Below, one piece after another: positions 1 to 5,866 of a DNA stretch of 6,685 nucleotides (the stretch's first letter is position 1; the number at the start of each line of letters is the position of its first letter). The position numbers and the translations under genes were made by a program. Under the pieces are notes generated by a model, which searched no databases, was not told the DNA's origin, and was given only the letters and a program-made list of their open reading frames with translations. Source of the DNA: an uncultured Novosphingobium sp. (GTDB taxonomy: Bacteria; Pseudomonadota; Alphaproteobacteria; Sphingomonadales; Sphingomonadaceae); the NCBI GenBank assembly GCA_937860195.1, contig CALMBN010000252.1, positions 1-6,685 on the forward strand. Reading direction: 5' to 3'.

Positions 1-1
1 C

Positions 2-1006
2 TGCGCGCAGATTGTGCCGTGGAACTTCCCGCTGCTGATGGCCGCGCTCAAGATTGCACCCGCACTCGCGGCAGGTTGCACGATCGTGCTCAAGCCGGCC
101 GAACAGACCAGCATCACCGCGCTGAAACTGGCCGATCTGGTGGCCGAAGCCGGCTTCCCGGCGGGCGTGCTCAACGTCATCACCGGCAACGGCCACACTG
201 CGGGTGACCGGATGGTCAAGCATCCCGATGTCGACAAGATCGCATTCACCGGATCGACTGAAATCGGCAAGCTGATCAACCGCAATGCCACCGACACGCT
301 CAAGCATGTCACGCTCGAACTGGGTGGAAAGTCGCCGGTCGTGGTGATGCCAGATGTCGATGTCGCGGCCACGGCGGCTGGCGTGTCTGGCGCGATCTGG
401 TTCAACGCGGGCCAGGTCTGCGTCGCCGGGTCGCGGCTCTATGCCCACCGTTCGGTGTTCGATCAGGTGCTGGAAGGCATGGCCCAGAACGCACCGTTCT
501 GGGCCCCACGCGCCAGTCTTGATCCGGAAGGTCACATGGGTGCGATCATCTCCAAGGAACAGCACGACAAGGTGATGGGCTATATCGAAGCCGGCAAGCG
601 CGATGGGGCCAGCGTAGCGCTGGGCGGCGATGCCCCGTCAAACGGCGGTGGCTATTTCGTCAACCCGACGATCCTGGTCGATGTGAACCCGCAAATGAGC
701 GTGGTGCGCGAGGAAATCTTCGGCCCCGTAGTGGTGGCCCAGCGGTTCGACGATCTGGATGAGGTTGCCAAGGAAGCCAACAACACCTGCTATGGCCTTG
801 GTGCCGGGGTCTGGACCAAGGACACTTCGACCATGCTGAAGCTCGCTGGCAAGATCAAGGCCGGGACTGTCTGGGGCAACTGCCACGCCGTAATCGATGC
901 GGCATTGCCGTTTGGCGGTTACAAGGAAAGCGGGATCGGCCACGAACAGGGCCGCCTGGGGATTGAGGCTTACCTTGAGACCAAGACGGTGATTATCCAG
1001 CTTTAG
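2..1006 (+). CDS. Aldehyde dehydrogenase, NAD-type, 5' end cut off by window edge
   Basis: Oxidises an aldehyde to the carboxylic acid with NAD(P)+ in the cytoplasm. The reading frame is already open at base 2 (CAQIVPWNFP), so the true start and roughly the first 150 residues lie outside the window; 334 residues remain of a family usually near 480-500. Counting from the V of VPWNFP (base 14) as residue 1, the classic superfamily landmarks are present: PWNFP at 2-6, KPAEQT at 27-32 (Lys and Glu that hold the NAD ribose and favour NAD), FTGST at 78-82, the general base Glu102 in LELGGKSP, the nucleophile Cys136 in GQVCVAGSR, and EEIFGPV at 233-239. The 34-residue gap between Glu102 and Cys136 equals that in human ALDH2. 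It ends with the usual FGGYKESG...LETKTV tail, so it looks fully active. The substrate is unknown; the neighbouring catabolic genes suggest an aromatic or side-chain aldehyde. Confidence 0.95.
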   Translation, partial: CAQIVPWNFPLLMAALKIAPALAAGCTIVLKPAEQTSITALKLADLVAEAGFPAGVLNVITGNGHTAGDRMVKHPDVDKIAFTGSTEIGKLINRNATDTLKHVTLELGGKSPVVVMPDVDVAATAAGVSGAIWFNAGQVCVAGSRLYAHRSVFDQVLEGMAQNAPFWAPRASLDPEGHMGAIISKEQHDKVMGYIEAGKRDGASVALGGDAPSNGGGYFVNPTILVDVNPQMSVVREEIFGPVVVAQRFDDLDEVAKEANNTCYGLGAGVWTKDTSTMLKLAGKIKAGTVWGNCHAVIDAALPFGGYKESGIGHEQGRLGIEAYLETKTVIIQL

Positions 1007-1010
1007 GGTG

Positions 1011-1034
1011 TGGGGGAACGCTGTGGTTCCCCCA
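1011..1034 (+). terminator. Stem-loop just after the aldehyde dehydrogenase, possible terminator
   Basis: TGGGGGAAC at 1011-1019 pairs perfectly with GTTCCCCCA at 1026-1034 around a 6-nt loop, 5 nt past the ALDH stop codon. The place and stem strength suit a transcription end or an mRNA 3' stabiliser. No run of T follows, so it is not a textbook intrinsic terminator. Confidence 0.5.
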
Positions 1035-1037
1035 ATG

Positions 1038-1138
1038 CCCGTCCAAGCTGAGCTTGTCGAAGCACTGCCCTTTACTTCGTGCTGCGCGCGCGAACGCAAG
1101 AACAAGAACGGTCCTTCGACAAGCTCAGGACAGACGGG
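1038..1138. repeat. REP-type inverted repeat pair (BIME-like)
   Basis: Two 28-nt arms (1038-1065 and 1111-1138) face each other and match at 23 of 28 positions. They share a perfect 14-nt core, tgagcttgtcgaag at 1049-1062 and its reverse complement cttcgacaagctca at 1114-1127. About 45 nt lie between the arms. The core is one I associate with very abundant extragenic palindromes in sphingomonads. It fills most of the 167-nt gap between the ALDH and amidohydrolase genes; the rest is the stem-loop before it and a short leader after it. Confidence 0.8.
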
Positions 1139-1162
1139 TAGTCTTGCAAGTTGCAATTTGAC

Positions 1163-1166
1163 GGAG
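1163..1166 (+). promoter_or_regulatory. Ribosome binding site for the GTG-started amidohydrolase
   Basis: GGAG lies 7 nt before the GTG at 1174. It supports this start, after which the D-x-H-x-H metal motif falls at residues 12-16, as expected for the family. The 35 nt after the REP pair are fairly AT-rich and carry two direct TTGCAA copies (1144-1149, 1151-1156), but no convincing -35/-10 pair was found. Confidence 0.55.
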
Positions 1167-1173
1167 CGAACCA

Positions 1174-2046
1174 GTGCCGATCGACCTGACCAGGATCAAA
1201 GCCATCGACGTCCATGTCCATGCGGAGGTTTCGTGCCACGATCCCGAAGATCCGGTGATGGGCCAATACTTCGATGCCGCCAGCGCCTATTTCAAGGCCC
1301 CGCGCGAGCGACCCAAAATGCCGGAAATTGTCGAGATCTACCGCGAGCAGCAGATCGCCTTCTGCCTGTTCACGGTCGATTGCGAAAGCGGGATCGGAGC
1401 CAAGCGGCTGTCGAACTACGAAGTTGCGGAATTCGCCGCAAAGCACGATGATATCTGCATCCCCTTCGCCTCGATCGACCCGCACAAGGGCAAGCTCGGC
1501 GCGCGCGAGGCCCGCGATCTGATCGAGAACCACGGGGTCCGCGGCTTCAAATTCCACGGAATCATGCAGAATGCCCACCCGGCTGACCGGATGGCCTATC
1601 CGATCTACGAAGTGATCAACGCATACAAACTCCCGGTAATCTTCCACACTGGCCACTCCGGAATGGGCACCGGCATGCCCGGCGGCGGCGGGGTCCGGCT
1701 TAAATATGGTCAGCCGATGCTGATCGACGATGTCGCGGTCGATTTCCCCGACATGAAGATCATCCTGGCCCACCCCAGCTGGCCGTGGGTCGATGAAAGC
1801 CTCTCAATGGCGCTGCACAAGACCAATGTTTTCATCGACCTGTCAGGCTGGTCGCCAAAATACTTCGCCCCGCAGATCATCCAGTATGCCAACACCCAGC
1901 TCAGGAAGAAAATGCTGTTCGGCAGCGACTTCCCGCTGATCCATCCGGCCAAATGGATCGACGCTGCCAAAGGCGTCGGGTTCAAGGACGAGATCATGCC
2001 GGGGATCATGAAGGACAATGCCGCCCGGGTGCTGGGACTATGCTAA
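1174..2046 (+). CDS. Amidohydrolase family 2 (ACMSD-like TIM barrel) metal-dependent hydrolase or decarboxylase
   Basis: A 290-residue member of the Amidohydrolase_2 group, which includes ACMSD, gamma-resorcylate decarboxylase and 4-oxalomesaconate hydratase-type enzymes that act on aromatic breakdown products. Visible metal and active-site residues are IDVHVH (His14, His16), GFKFHG at 124-129, His158 in IFHTGHSG, His200 in ILAHPSWPW and Asp252 in LFGSDFPL, so the one- or two-metal barrel site is intact. The length is near normal for the smaller members. It starts with GTG behind a GGAG site. Its TAA stop (2044-2046) is supplied by the left end of an inverted-repeat element, directly after a typical C-terminal NAARVLGL, so little or nothing is lost. 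Some relatives are annotated as 4-hydroxyphenyl-beta-ketoacyl-CoA hydrolase (CouO type of Rhodococcus coumarate breakdown). That role is possible here but not proven; the family is certain, the substrate is not. Confidence 0.9.
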   Translation: MPIDLTRIKAIDVHVHAEVSCHDPEDPVMGQYFDAASAYFKAPRERPKMPEIVEIYREQQIAFCLFTVDCESGIGAKRLSNYEVAEFAAKHDDICIPFASIDPHKGKLGAREARDLIENHGVRGFKFHGIMQNAHPADRMAYPIYEVINAYKLPVIFHTGHSGMGTGMPGGGGVRLKYGQPMLIDDVAVDFPDMKIILAHPSWPWVDESLSMALHKTNVFIDLSGWSPKYFAPQIIQYANTQLRKKMLFGSDFPLIHPAKWIDAAKGVGFKDEIMPGIMKDNAARVLGLC

Positions 2047-2131
2047 AACGGGGACACTATACTAATTACCCCGCGATGGGCATCGATCAAGGCGCTCGCT
2101 TGCCGCTAATTAGTATAGTGTCCCCGTTTTA
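2044..2131. repeat. 88-bp element with perfect 25-bp inverted repeats (MITE/REP-like)
   Basis: The left arm 2044-2068 (core ggggacactatactaatta at 2050-2068) is the exact reverse complement of the right arm 2107-2131, with a 38-nt GC-rich centre at 2069-2106. The arms are clearly more AT-rich than the surrounding DNA. Similar ggggaca...taatta palindromes are, as far as I recall, scattered in many proteobacterial genomes and may be moved by REP-associated Y1 transposases, none of which is present here. No clear target-site duplication flanks it. The left end supplies the stop codon of the amidohydrolase gene, and the right end lies 12 nt before the GTG of the next gene. As RNA it would form a very stable hairpin inside the operon message and could affect termination or processing. 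Confidence 0.9.
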
Positions 2132-2143
2132 CTGGCGGGCGCG

Positions 2144-2602
2144 GTGAGCGATCCGGCCGACATCTGCGGCTGGCAGCGGCTCGATGCTGCGACGACGACA
2201 TCAGGCAAATTGCTCGATGGCGATCCGGTGCGGCTGGCGACGATCGGGGTGCGGCATGTGATCAACCTTGCGCTTGATGATCACCCCGAAGCGCTCCTGA
2301 ATGAAGCCGCGACGCTTGCCGCAGCGGGGATCGCCTACACCCACATCCCGGTGCCGTTCGATGCACCCAGCGACGAGCATTTCGCCGCTTTCGAGGCGGC
2401 TCTGGCCGAGGCTGATGGCCCAGTCCACGTCCATTGCATCATGAACTGGCGGGTTTCTGCCTTCTACTATCGCCGCAACCGCGCTGCCGGGATGGGCGAG
2501 GCCGAAGCCACCGCGCTGCTGCGCCAGCAATGGGATCCGCGCGGCAGCGACGATCCGCGCGCCAAGGTCTGGGCAGACTTTATTTCGGCTGGGGGAAGCT
2601 GA
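2144..2602 (+). CDS. CX4R phosphatase-like protein (DUF442/BLH-type protein tyrosine phosphatase fold)
   Basis: A 152-residue cytoplasmic protein of the 'protein tyrosine phosphatase family' type related to DUF442/beta-lactamase-hydrolase-associated domains. The early part has the GVRHVINLALDD strand (35-46). A conserved PVPFDAPSDEHF stretch (69-80) follows, in which Asp73 could be the general acid. The signature loop VHVHCIMNWRVSAF (94-107) has Cys98 and Arg103. Spacing is CX4R rather than the CX5R of classical PTPs, as in DUF442 relatives, and Asn stands where many have Gly. The start is GTG (2144) with only a weak purine-rich stretch (ggcggg, 2134-2139) just after the inverted-repeat element, and no better in-frame start exists after the TAG at 2111. 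Its stop overlaps the next ATG by one base (TGATG). Its job in a catabolic operon is unclear; phosphatase or sulfur-transfer activity is inferred from fold only. Confidence 0.8.
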   Translation: MSDPADICGWQRLDAATTTSGKLLDGDPVRLATIGVRHVINLALDDHPEALLNEAATLAAAGIAYTHIPVPFDAPSDEHFAAFEAALAEADGPVHVHCIMNWRVSAFYYRRNRAAGMGEAEATALLRQQWDPRGSDDPRAKVWADFISAGGS

Positions 2603-3351
2603 TGACTTTCTCGGGCCAGCACGTGGTCATCACCGGTGCCTCGACCGGGATCGGCAAAGCCGCAGCCGCGCAGATTGTCAAAGGCGGCGGCAAAGTCACT
2701 CTGATTGCGCGCCGTTCGGACTTGCTCAAAGCGCTTTGCGATGAACTGGGCGCCAACGCCAAATGGGCCGCCGCCGATGTCGGTGATCAAGCCCAACTGA
2801 TCGCCGCGCTCGATAGCGCGGTGGCACAGAATGGCGCGATCGACGGGCTGTTCCTCAACGCCGGTACCGGCGGCACTTTCGCCCCGCTCGAGGCCTATTC
2901 GGACGCCAATTTCGACACGCTGATGGCGGTCAACATGAAGGCCCCGTTCTGGGCCGTGCGCCATGTCTTGCCCGCGATGACAGCCCGCTGCAAAGGCTCG
3001 ATCGTCATCACCGGCAGTCTTGCCAGCGAACGCGGGATGCCGATGAATGTCGGCTATGTGATGAGCAAGCACGCAGTGCTGGGTCTGGCCCGCGCCGCCG
3101 CGATCGAAGCCGCGCCGCACGGGGTGCGGGTCAATTGCCTGCTCCCCGGGTTCATCGCCACGCCGCTGCTTGATACCGTGCCGCAAGACCAGCTACCCAC
3201 GCTTGCCGCCAATGTCCCGCAGGGGCGGCTTGGCACCGCTGCCGAAACCGCCGAGGTCGCCGCGTTCCTGCTGTCCGATGCCGCCAGCCATGTCACGGGG
3301 CAAGGCTGGGCGGTCGATGGCGGGGTGCTGGGAACTTTGACTATACGATAA
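2602..3351 (+). CDS. Short-chain dehydrogenase/reductase (classical SDR, FabG-like)
   Basis: A 249-residue NAD(P)-dependent alcohol dehydrogenase or ketone reductase of the classical SDR family, normal in length. Motifs in order are TGASTGIG at 11-18 (dinucleotide binding), ARR at 36-38 after the second strand (basic residues that suggest NADP(H)), ADV at 58-60, NAG at 86-88, and the catalytic set Asn111, Ser139 (ITGS), Tyr152 and Lys156 (YVMSK). LPGFIATPL (181-189) and a terminal WAVDGG also fit. The ATG at 2602 shares one base with the previous stop and has a strong GGGGGAAG site at 2591-2598, so the two genes are translationally coupled; a longer in-frame opening upstream lies inside the phosphatase-like gene and is rejected. 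It does not resemble the LigD/LigL/LigN C-alpha dehydrogenases that partner LigF in lignin ether breakdown, as far as I recall their sequences. The substrate is unknown. Confidence 0.93.
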   Translation: MTFSGQHVVITGASTGIGKAAAAQIVKGGGKVTLIARRSDLLKALCDELGANAKWAAADVGDQAQLIAALDSAVAQNGAIDGLFLNAGTGGTFAPLEAYSDANFDTLMAVNMKAPFWAVRHVLPAMTARCKGSIVITGSLASERGMPMNVGYVMSKHAVLGLARAAAIEAAPHGVRVNCLLPGFIATPLLDTVPQDQLPTLAANVPQGRLGTAAETAEVAAFLLSDAASHVTGQGWAVDGGVLGTLTIR

Positions 3352-3362
3352 CCAACCACCCT

Positions 3363-3427
3363 CCGTTCGTGTCGAGCGACATCGAGACACTGGCGCGAGG
3401 CATCTCGACTTCGCTCGATGCGAACGG
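3363..3427. repeat. Imperfect inverted repeat in the SDR-GST gap (REP-like)
   Basis: Arms 3363-3390 and 3400-3427 pair at 22 of 28 positions around a 9-nt spacer (ccgttcg...tcgagcga...tcgaga against its complement). Mismatches come in neighbouring pairs. The 'tctcgacttcgctcga' type sequence (3403-3418) is a family I associate with sphingomonad intergenic palindromes, distinct from the pair at 1038-1138. It fills most of the 92-nt gap and ends 4 nt before the GST ribosome binding site. Confidence 0.75.
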
Positions 3428-3431
3428 GACC

Positions 3432-3442
3432 GGGAGAAGAAG
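3432..3442 (+). promoter_or_regulatory. Strong ribosome binding site that fixes the GST start
   Basis: GGGAGAAGAAG sits directly before the ATG at 3444. It decides against the in-frame GTG at 3369, which lies inside the inverted repeat, has no ribosome binding site, and would add 25 residues not seen in LigF-type proteins. Confidence 0.7.
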
Positions 3443-3443
3443 A

Positions 3444-4217
3444 ATGAGCCTGAAATACTACCACGCCGAACCCCTGGCGAATTCGCTCAAATCGATGGTC
3501 CCGCTGGGGGAAAAAGGGCTCGCCTACGAATCGATCTATGTCGATCTGCACAAGTTTGAACAGCATTCGGACTGGTTTGTGGCGATCAATCCTGAGGGAC
3601 AGGTCCCGGTGCTCGACCACGGTGGCACGATCATCACCCACACCACAGTGATCAACGAATACCTGGAGGACATGTTCCCCGATGCCCAACCAGACAGCGG
3701 CCCGCTGCGTCCGCGCGATCCGTTGGGGGCGGCGCGGATGCGCTATTGGAACAAGTTCGTCGACGAGCATGTGATGAACTTCGTCTCGATGCACGGCTGG
3801 CATAGACTGGTCGGTGTGATTGCCCGCAATATCGAAAACGGCGAATTCGAAAAGCTGATGGAATCGATCCCGCTGCCAGACCAGCGCAAAAAGTGGATGA
3901 CCGCGCGCTCGGGCTTTTCCGAAGCCGATCTCGCCAATGCTACCGACAAGATTGTCTATGCGCTCGACAAGATCGAACGACAGCTGGGTGAGACCAGATG
4001 GCTCGCCGGAGACTCCTATACGCTGGCTGACATCAATTTCTATTCGCACTGCGGTATGATGGTCGAACGGATGTTCCCTGATCTTGGAGTTGCCGAGAAA
4101 TACCCTCGCCTGATCGACTGGCGTGACCGGGTTACTGCCCGCCCCGCCGTAGCCGCAGCCCTGAAGAGCGAAGACCGCACCGCCCCCGGCCTGCGCACCT
4201 GGAGCGGGGCGCGCTGA
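3444..4217 (+). CDS. Glutathione S-transferase, LigF-like (beta-etherase type)
   Basis: A 257-residue two-domain cytosolic GST whose length and sequence closely follow LigF of Sphingobium SYK-6, the glutathione-dependent enzyme that cleaves beta-aryl ether bonds of lignin dimers. Recalled LigF landmarks shared here are MSLKYY at the start, ANSLK at 12-16 with Ser14 at the expected active-site position, VDLHKFEQHSDWF at 33-45, INPEGQVP at 48-55 with the cis-proline Pro55, TVINEYLEDMFP at 68-79, LRPRDP at 88-93, FVDEH at 105-109, KKWMTARSGF at 149-158 and YTLADINF at 192-199. One oddity: the position just before the Thr67 that should hold glutathione is His66, where LigF and most GSTs have an acidic residue. 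It is followed 4 nt later by the alpha/beta hydrolase gene. Family is certain and kinship to LigF strong. True etherase activity is inference; it could instead be another glutathione-dependent dehalogenase, isomerase or thiolytic enzyme. Confidence 0.92.
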   Translation: MSLKYYHAEPLANSLKSMVPLGEKGLAYESIYVDLHKFEQHSDWFVAINPEGQVPVLDHGGTIITHTTVINEYLEDMFPDAQPDSGPLRPRDPLGAARMRYWNKFVDEHVMNFVSMHGWHRLVGVIARNIENGEFEKLMESIPLPDQRKKWMTARSGFSEADLANATDKIVYALDKIERQLGETRWLAGDSYTLADINFYSHCGMMVERMFPDLGVAEKYPRLIDWRDRVTARPAVAAALKSEDRTAPGLRTWSGAR

Positions 4218-4221
4218 CCGC

Positions 4222-4977
4222 ATGGCCGGGTTCGTCCTGATCCACGGTTCCTGGCACGGCGGCTGGTGCTTTGATGAAGTGACCCGGCGGCTCGAAGCCG
4301 CCGGGCACACCGTAGTCGCGCCGACTCTGCCTGGCATGGGCGGGGACGAGGCGGAGCTGCGGGCGGTAACCCTGCAAGGCTGGGCCGATTTCGCCGTGGC
4401 GCAGTGCCGCGCGCTCAAGATCGGGCTAAGCGGCGCACCAGTTGTCCTCGCCGGACACAGCCGCGGCGGGCTGGTGCTGAGCCAGGCAGCCGAGACCGAT
4501 CCCGCTGCGATGGACGCGTTGGTCTATATCTGCGCGATGATGCTGCCGGACGGCATGAGCCGGGCGGATTTCAAGGCGCTGGAGGAGCCCACGCCGGAAT
4601 TCGACATGCTGATCTCGCCGGTCGGCAATGGCGCTGGCACCATAGTCGATGCGGCCAAGGCCGGGCCGGTCTTCGCACAACTTTCTCCGCCTGATCTGGT
4701 CGCCACCACCCTGACCCGGTTGCTCGCCGAGCCACACGGCCCGCGCGCCACGCCGCTACACCTGACTCCCGGACGCTGGGGCAGCCTGCCCCGGACCTAT
4801 GTCGAGACATTGCACGACCGGACCATTCCGATTTCCAGTCAGTGCAGAATGCAGGCGCTGTCCCCTGGTGCGGCGGTCGTCACGCTCAGTGCCGATCATT
4901 CACCCTACCTCAGCGCGCCGGATGCGCTCACCGCCGCGCTGATCGCCGCCATTCCGGGAGATTCCGCCAATGCGTGA
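4222..4977 (+). CDS. Alpha/beta hydrolase, methylesterase/hydroxynitrile-lyase-like group
   Basis: A 251-residue serine hydrolase, probably cytoplasmic since no signal peptide is seen. The N-terminus carries FVLIHGSWHGGWCF (4-17), the oxyanion-hole HG motif typical of the group that includes plant methylesterases and hydroxynitrile lyases. The nucleophile elbow is GHSRGG (78-83, Ser80), the acid is Asp199 in HDRTIPI, and the base is His226 in ADHSPYLSAP, so the triad is complete. The lid region (about 105-190) is short. The ATG lies 4 nt after the GST stop with no strong Shine-Dalgarno, which points to translational coupling. The 3' end overlaps the dioxygenase gene by 8 nt. Likely reactions are hydrolysis of a small ester, lactone or C-C bond in the pathway; the sequence does not tell which. 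Confidence 0.9.
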   Translation: MAGFVLIHGSWHGGWCFDEVTRRLEAAGHTVVAPTLPGMGGDEAELRAVTLQGWADFAVAQCRALKIGLSGAPVVLAGHSRGGLVLSQAAETDPAAMDALVYICAMMLPDGMSRADFKALEEPTPEFDMLISPVGNGAGTIVDAAKAGPVFAQLSPPDLVATTLTRLLAEPHGPRATPLHLTPGRWGSLPRTYVETLHDRTIPISSQCRMQALSPGAAVVTLSADHSPYLSAPDALTAALIAAIPGDSANA

Positions 4978-5866
4978 AGTCCGTCTCAGCCCGTCAGGCG
5001 GGTTTGATAACCACGCCCGCGATTATGTGCACATCACCGCGCTCCCCTTGGCCAGTGCGATGGGGGCCGAGGTGGTAGCCGATTTGCGCAACCTCTCCGA
5101 CGCCGGGTTCGCCGAACTGCAAGACGCGCTGTGGCGGCACAAGATGGTTTACCTGAGGGCCCAGAACCTGAGCCACGCCGAGCACGAAGCCTTCGCCACG
5201 CGCTGGGGACCCTTCGCGCCCGATGCTTATACCCACGGGGTTCCCGGGCATCCCAACGTCCAACCGGTGATCAAAGAGGCGGAGGCCCGCTCCAAAGGGT
5301 TATTCGGCTCAGGCTGGCACACCGATTCGCCGTTCCTGCCCGAGCCGCCGGGGGTGACGATCCTGCGCTCGGTCGAAATTCCACCGTTCGGAGGCGACAC
5401 GGTCTGGGCCAATGGCGCGCTGGCCTACCGGATGCTCAGCGCGGGCATGCAGGCGATGCTGCGCCCGCTGAAAGTGCGGATGAGCGCGATCAGCAACGCC
5501 CACACCCAGAAGCTGGCTGATGGCAAGGAGCTTTCCTTCGCCAGCGACGAGGCCCGCGCAGCGGCGTTCGAGGGCCAGGCCCACCCGCTCGTGCGCACCC
5601 ATCCGGTAACCGGCGAATTGTCGCTCTACGTCGATGAGGTCTATGCAGTGGGGATCGACGGGCTGGCCCAATCCGAAGCCCTTCCCCTGCTCGATTTTCT
5701 GACCCGCCACATCACCCAGCACCACTTCACCTGCCGCCTGCGCTGGGAGCCGGGGATGGTGGTGATGTGGGATAACCGGACGGCGCTGCATCTGGCAGCG
5801 AACGACTATGATGGCTATCGACGCGAGATGTACCGGACCACGCTGGCGGGAGAGCGGCCGGCATGA
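4970..5866 (+). CDS. TauD/TfdA-family Fe(II)/2-oxoglutarate-dependent dioxygenase
   Basis: A 298-residue non-haem iron dioxygenase that couples 2-oxoglutarate decarboxylation to hydroxylation of a substrate. Known members release sulfite from taurine (TauD), cleave aryloxyalkanoate ethers (TfdA, RdpA, SdpA) or cleave alkyl sulfates (AtsK). The iron triad is visible: His117 and Asp119 in WHTDSPF, and His274 in TALHLAANDYDG. Arg285 and Arg289 follow His274 by 11 and 15 residues, the same spacing as His255, Arg266 and Arg270 in TauD. Thr144 in PPFGGDTVWAN is the usual 2-oxoglutarate-side threonine, and RWEPGMVVMWDNR (258-270) is typical of the family. The start overlaps the hydrolase gene by 8 nt with CGGGAG about 9 nt upstream, and the end overlaps the next gene by 4 nt (ATGA). 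Activity is very likely; the substrate is not deducible, though ether or C-H cleavage of a pathway compound fits its neighbours. Confidence 0.93.
   Translation: MREVRLSPSGGFDNHARDYVHITALPLASAMGAEVVADLRNLSDAGFAELQDALWRHKMVYLRAQNLSHAEHEAFATRWGPFAPDAYTHGVPGHPNVQPVIKEAEARSKGLFGSGWHTDSPFLPEPPGVTILRSVEIPPFGGDTVWANGALAYRMLSAGMQAMLRPLKVRMSAISNAHTQKLADGKELSFASDEARAAAFEGQAHPLVRTHPVTGELSLYVDEVYAVGIDGLAQSEALPLLDFLTRHITQHHFTCRLRWEPGMVVMWDNRTALHLAANDYDGYRREMYRTTLAGERPA

Noticed and set aside
1072..1773. 233-codon open frame on the minus strand
   Set aside because: It is antisense to the amidohydrolase, and its tail (LSLSKDR) is just the REP repeat read as protein.
2034..2140. Target-site duplication around the 25-bp inverted repeat
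   Set aside because: The bases next to the two arms (tatgc on the left, ctggc on the right) do not match, so no duplication is claimed.
1953..2147. Small 64-codon frame crossing the inverted-repeat element
   Set aside because: It begins inside the amidohydrolase gene and its C-terminal half is only the translated repeat (HYTNY...SIVSPFY); no ribosome site or domain.
2467..3186. 239-codon open frame on the minus strand
   Set aside because: It is antisense to the phosphatase-like and SDR genes, has no family signature and no ribosome binding site.
3337..3360. TTGACT at the end of the SDR gene as a -35 promoter box
   Set aside because: No -10-like hexamer lies at a suitable distance (the region reads cacc/ctccg), so it is treated as chance within the coding end.
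3369..3443. N-terminal extension of the GST from a GTG start
   Set aside because: The 25 extra codons lie inside the inverted repeat and lack a ribosome site, whereas the ATG at 3444 has a strong one and matches the LigF N-terminus.
3054..4418. 454-codon open frame on the minus strand
   Set aside because: It runs antisense to the SDR, GST and hydrolase genes, whose motifs are complete. Its translation is rich in Arg, Pro and Ser with no recognisable domain, as expected for a shadow frame in GC-rich DNA.
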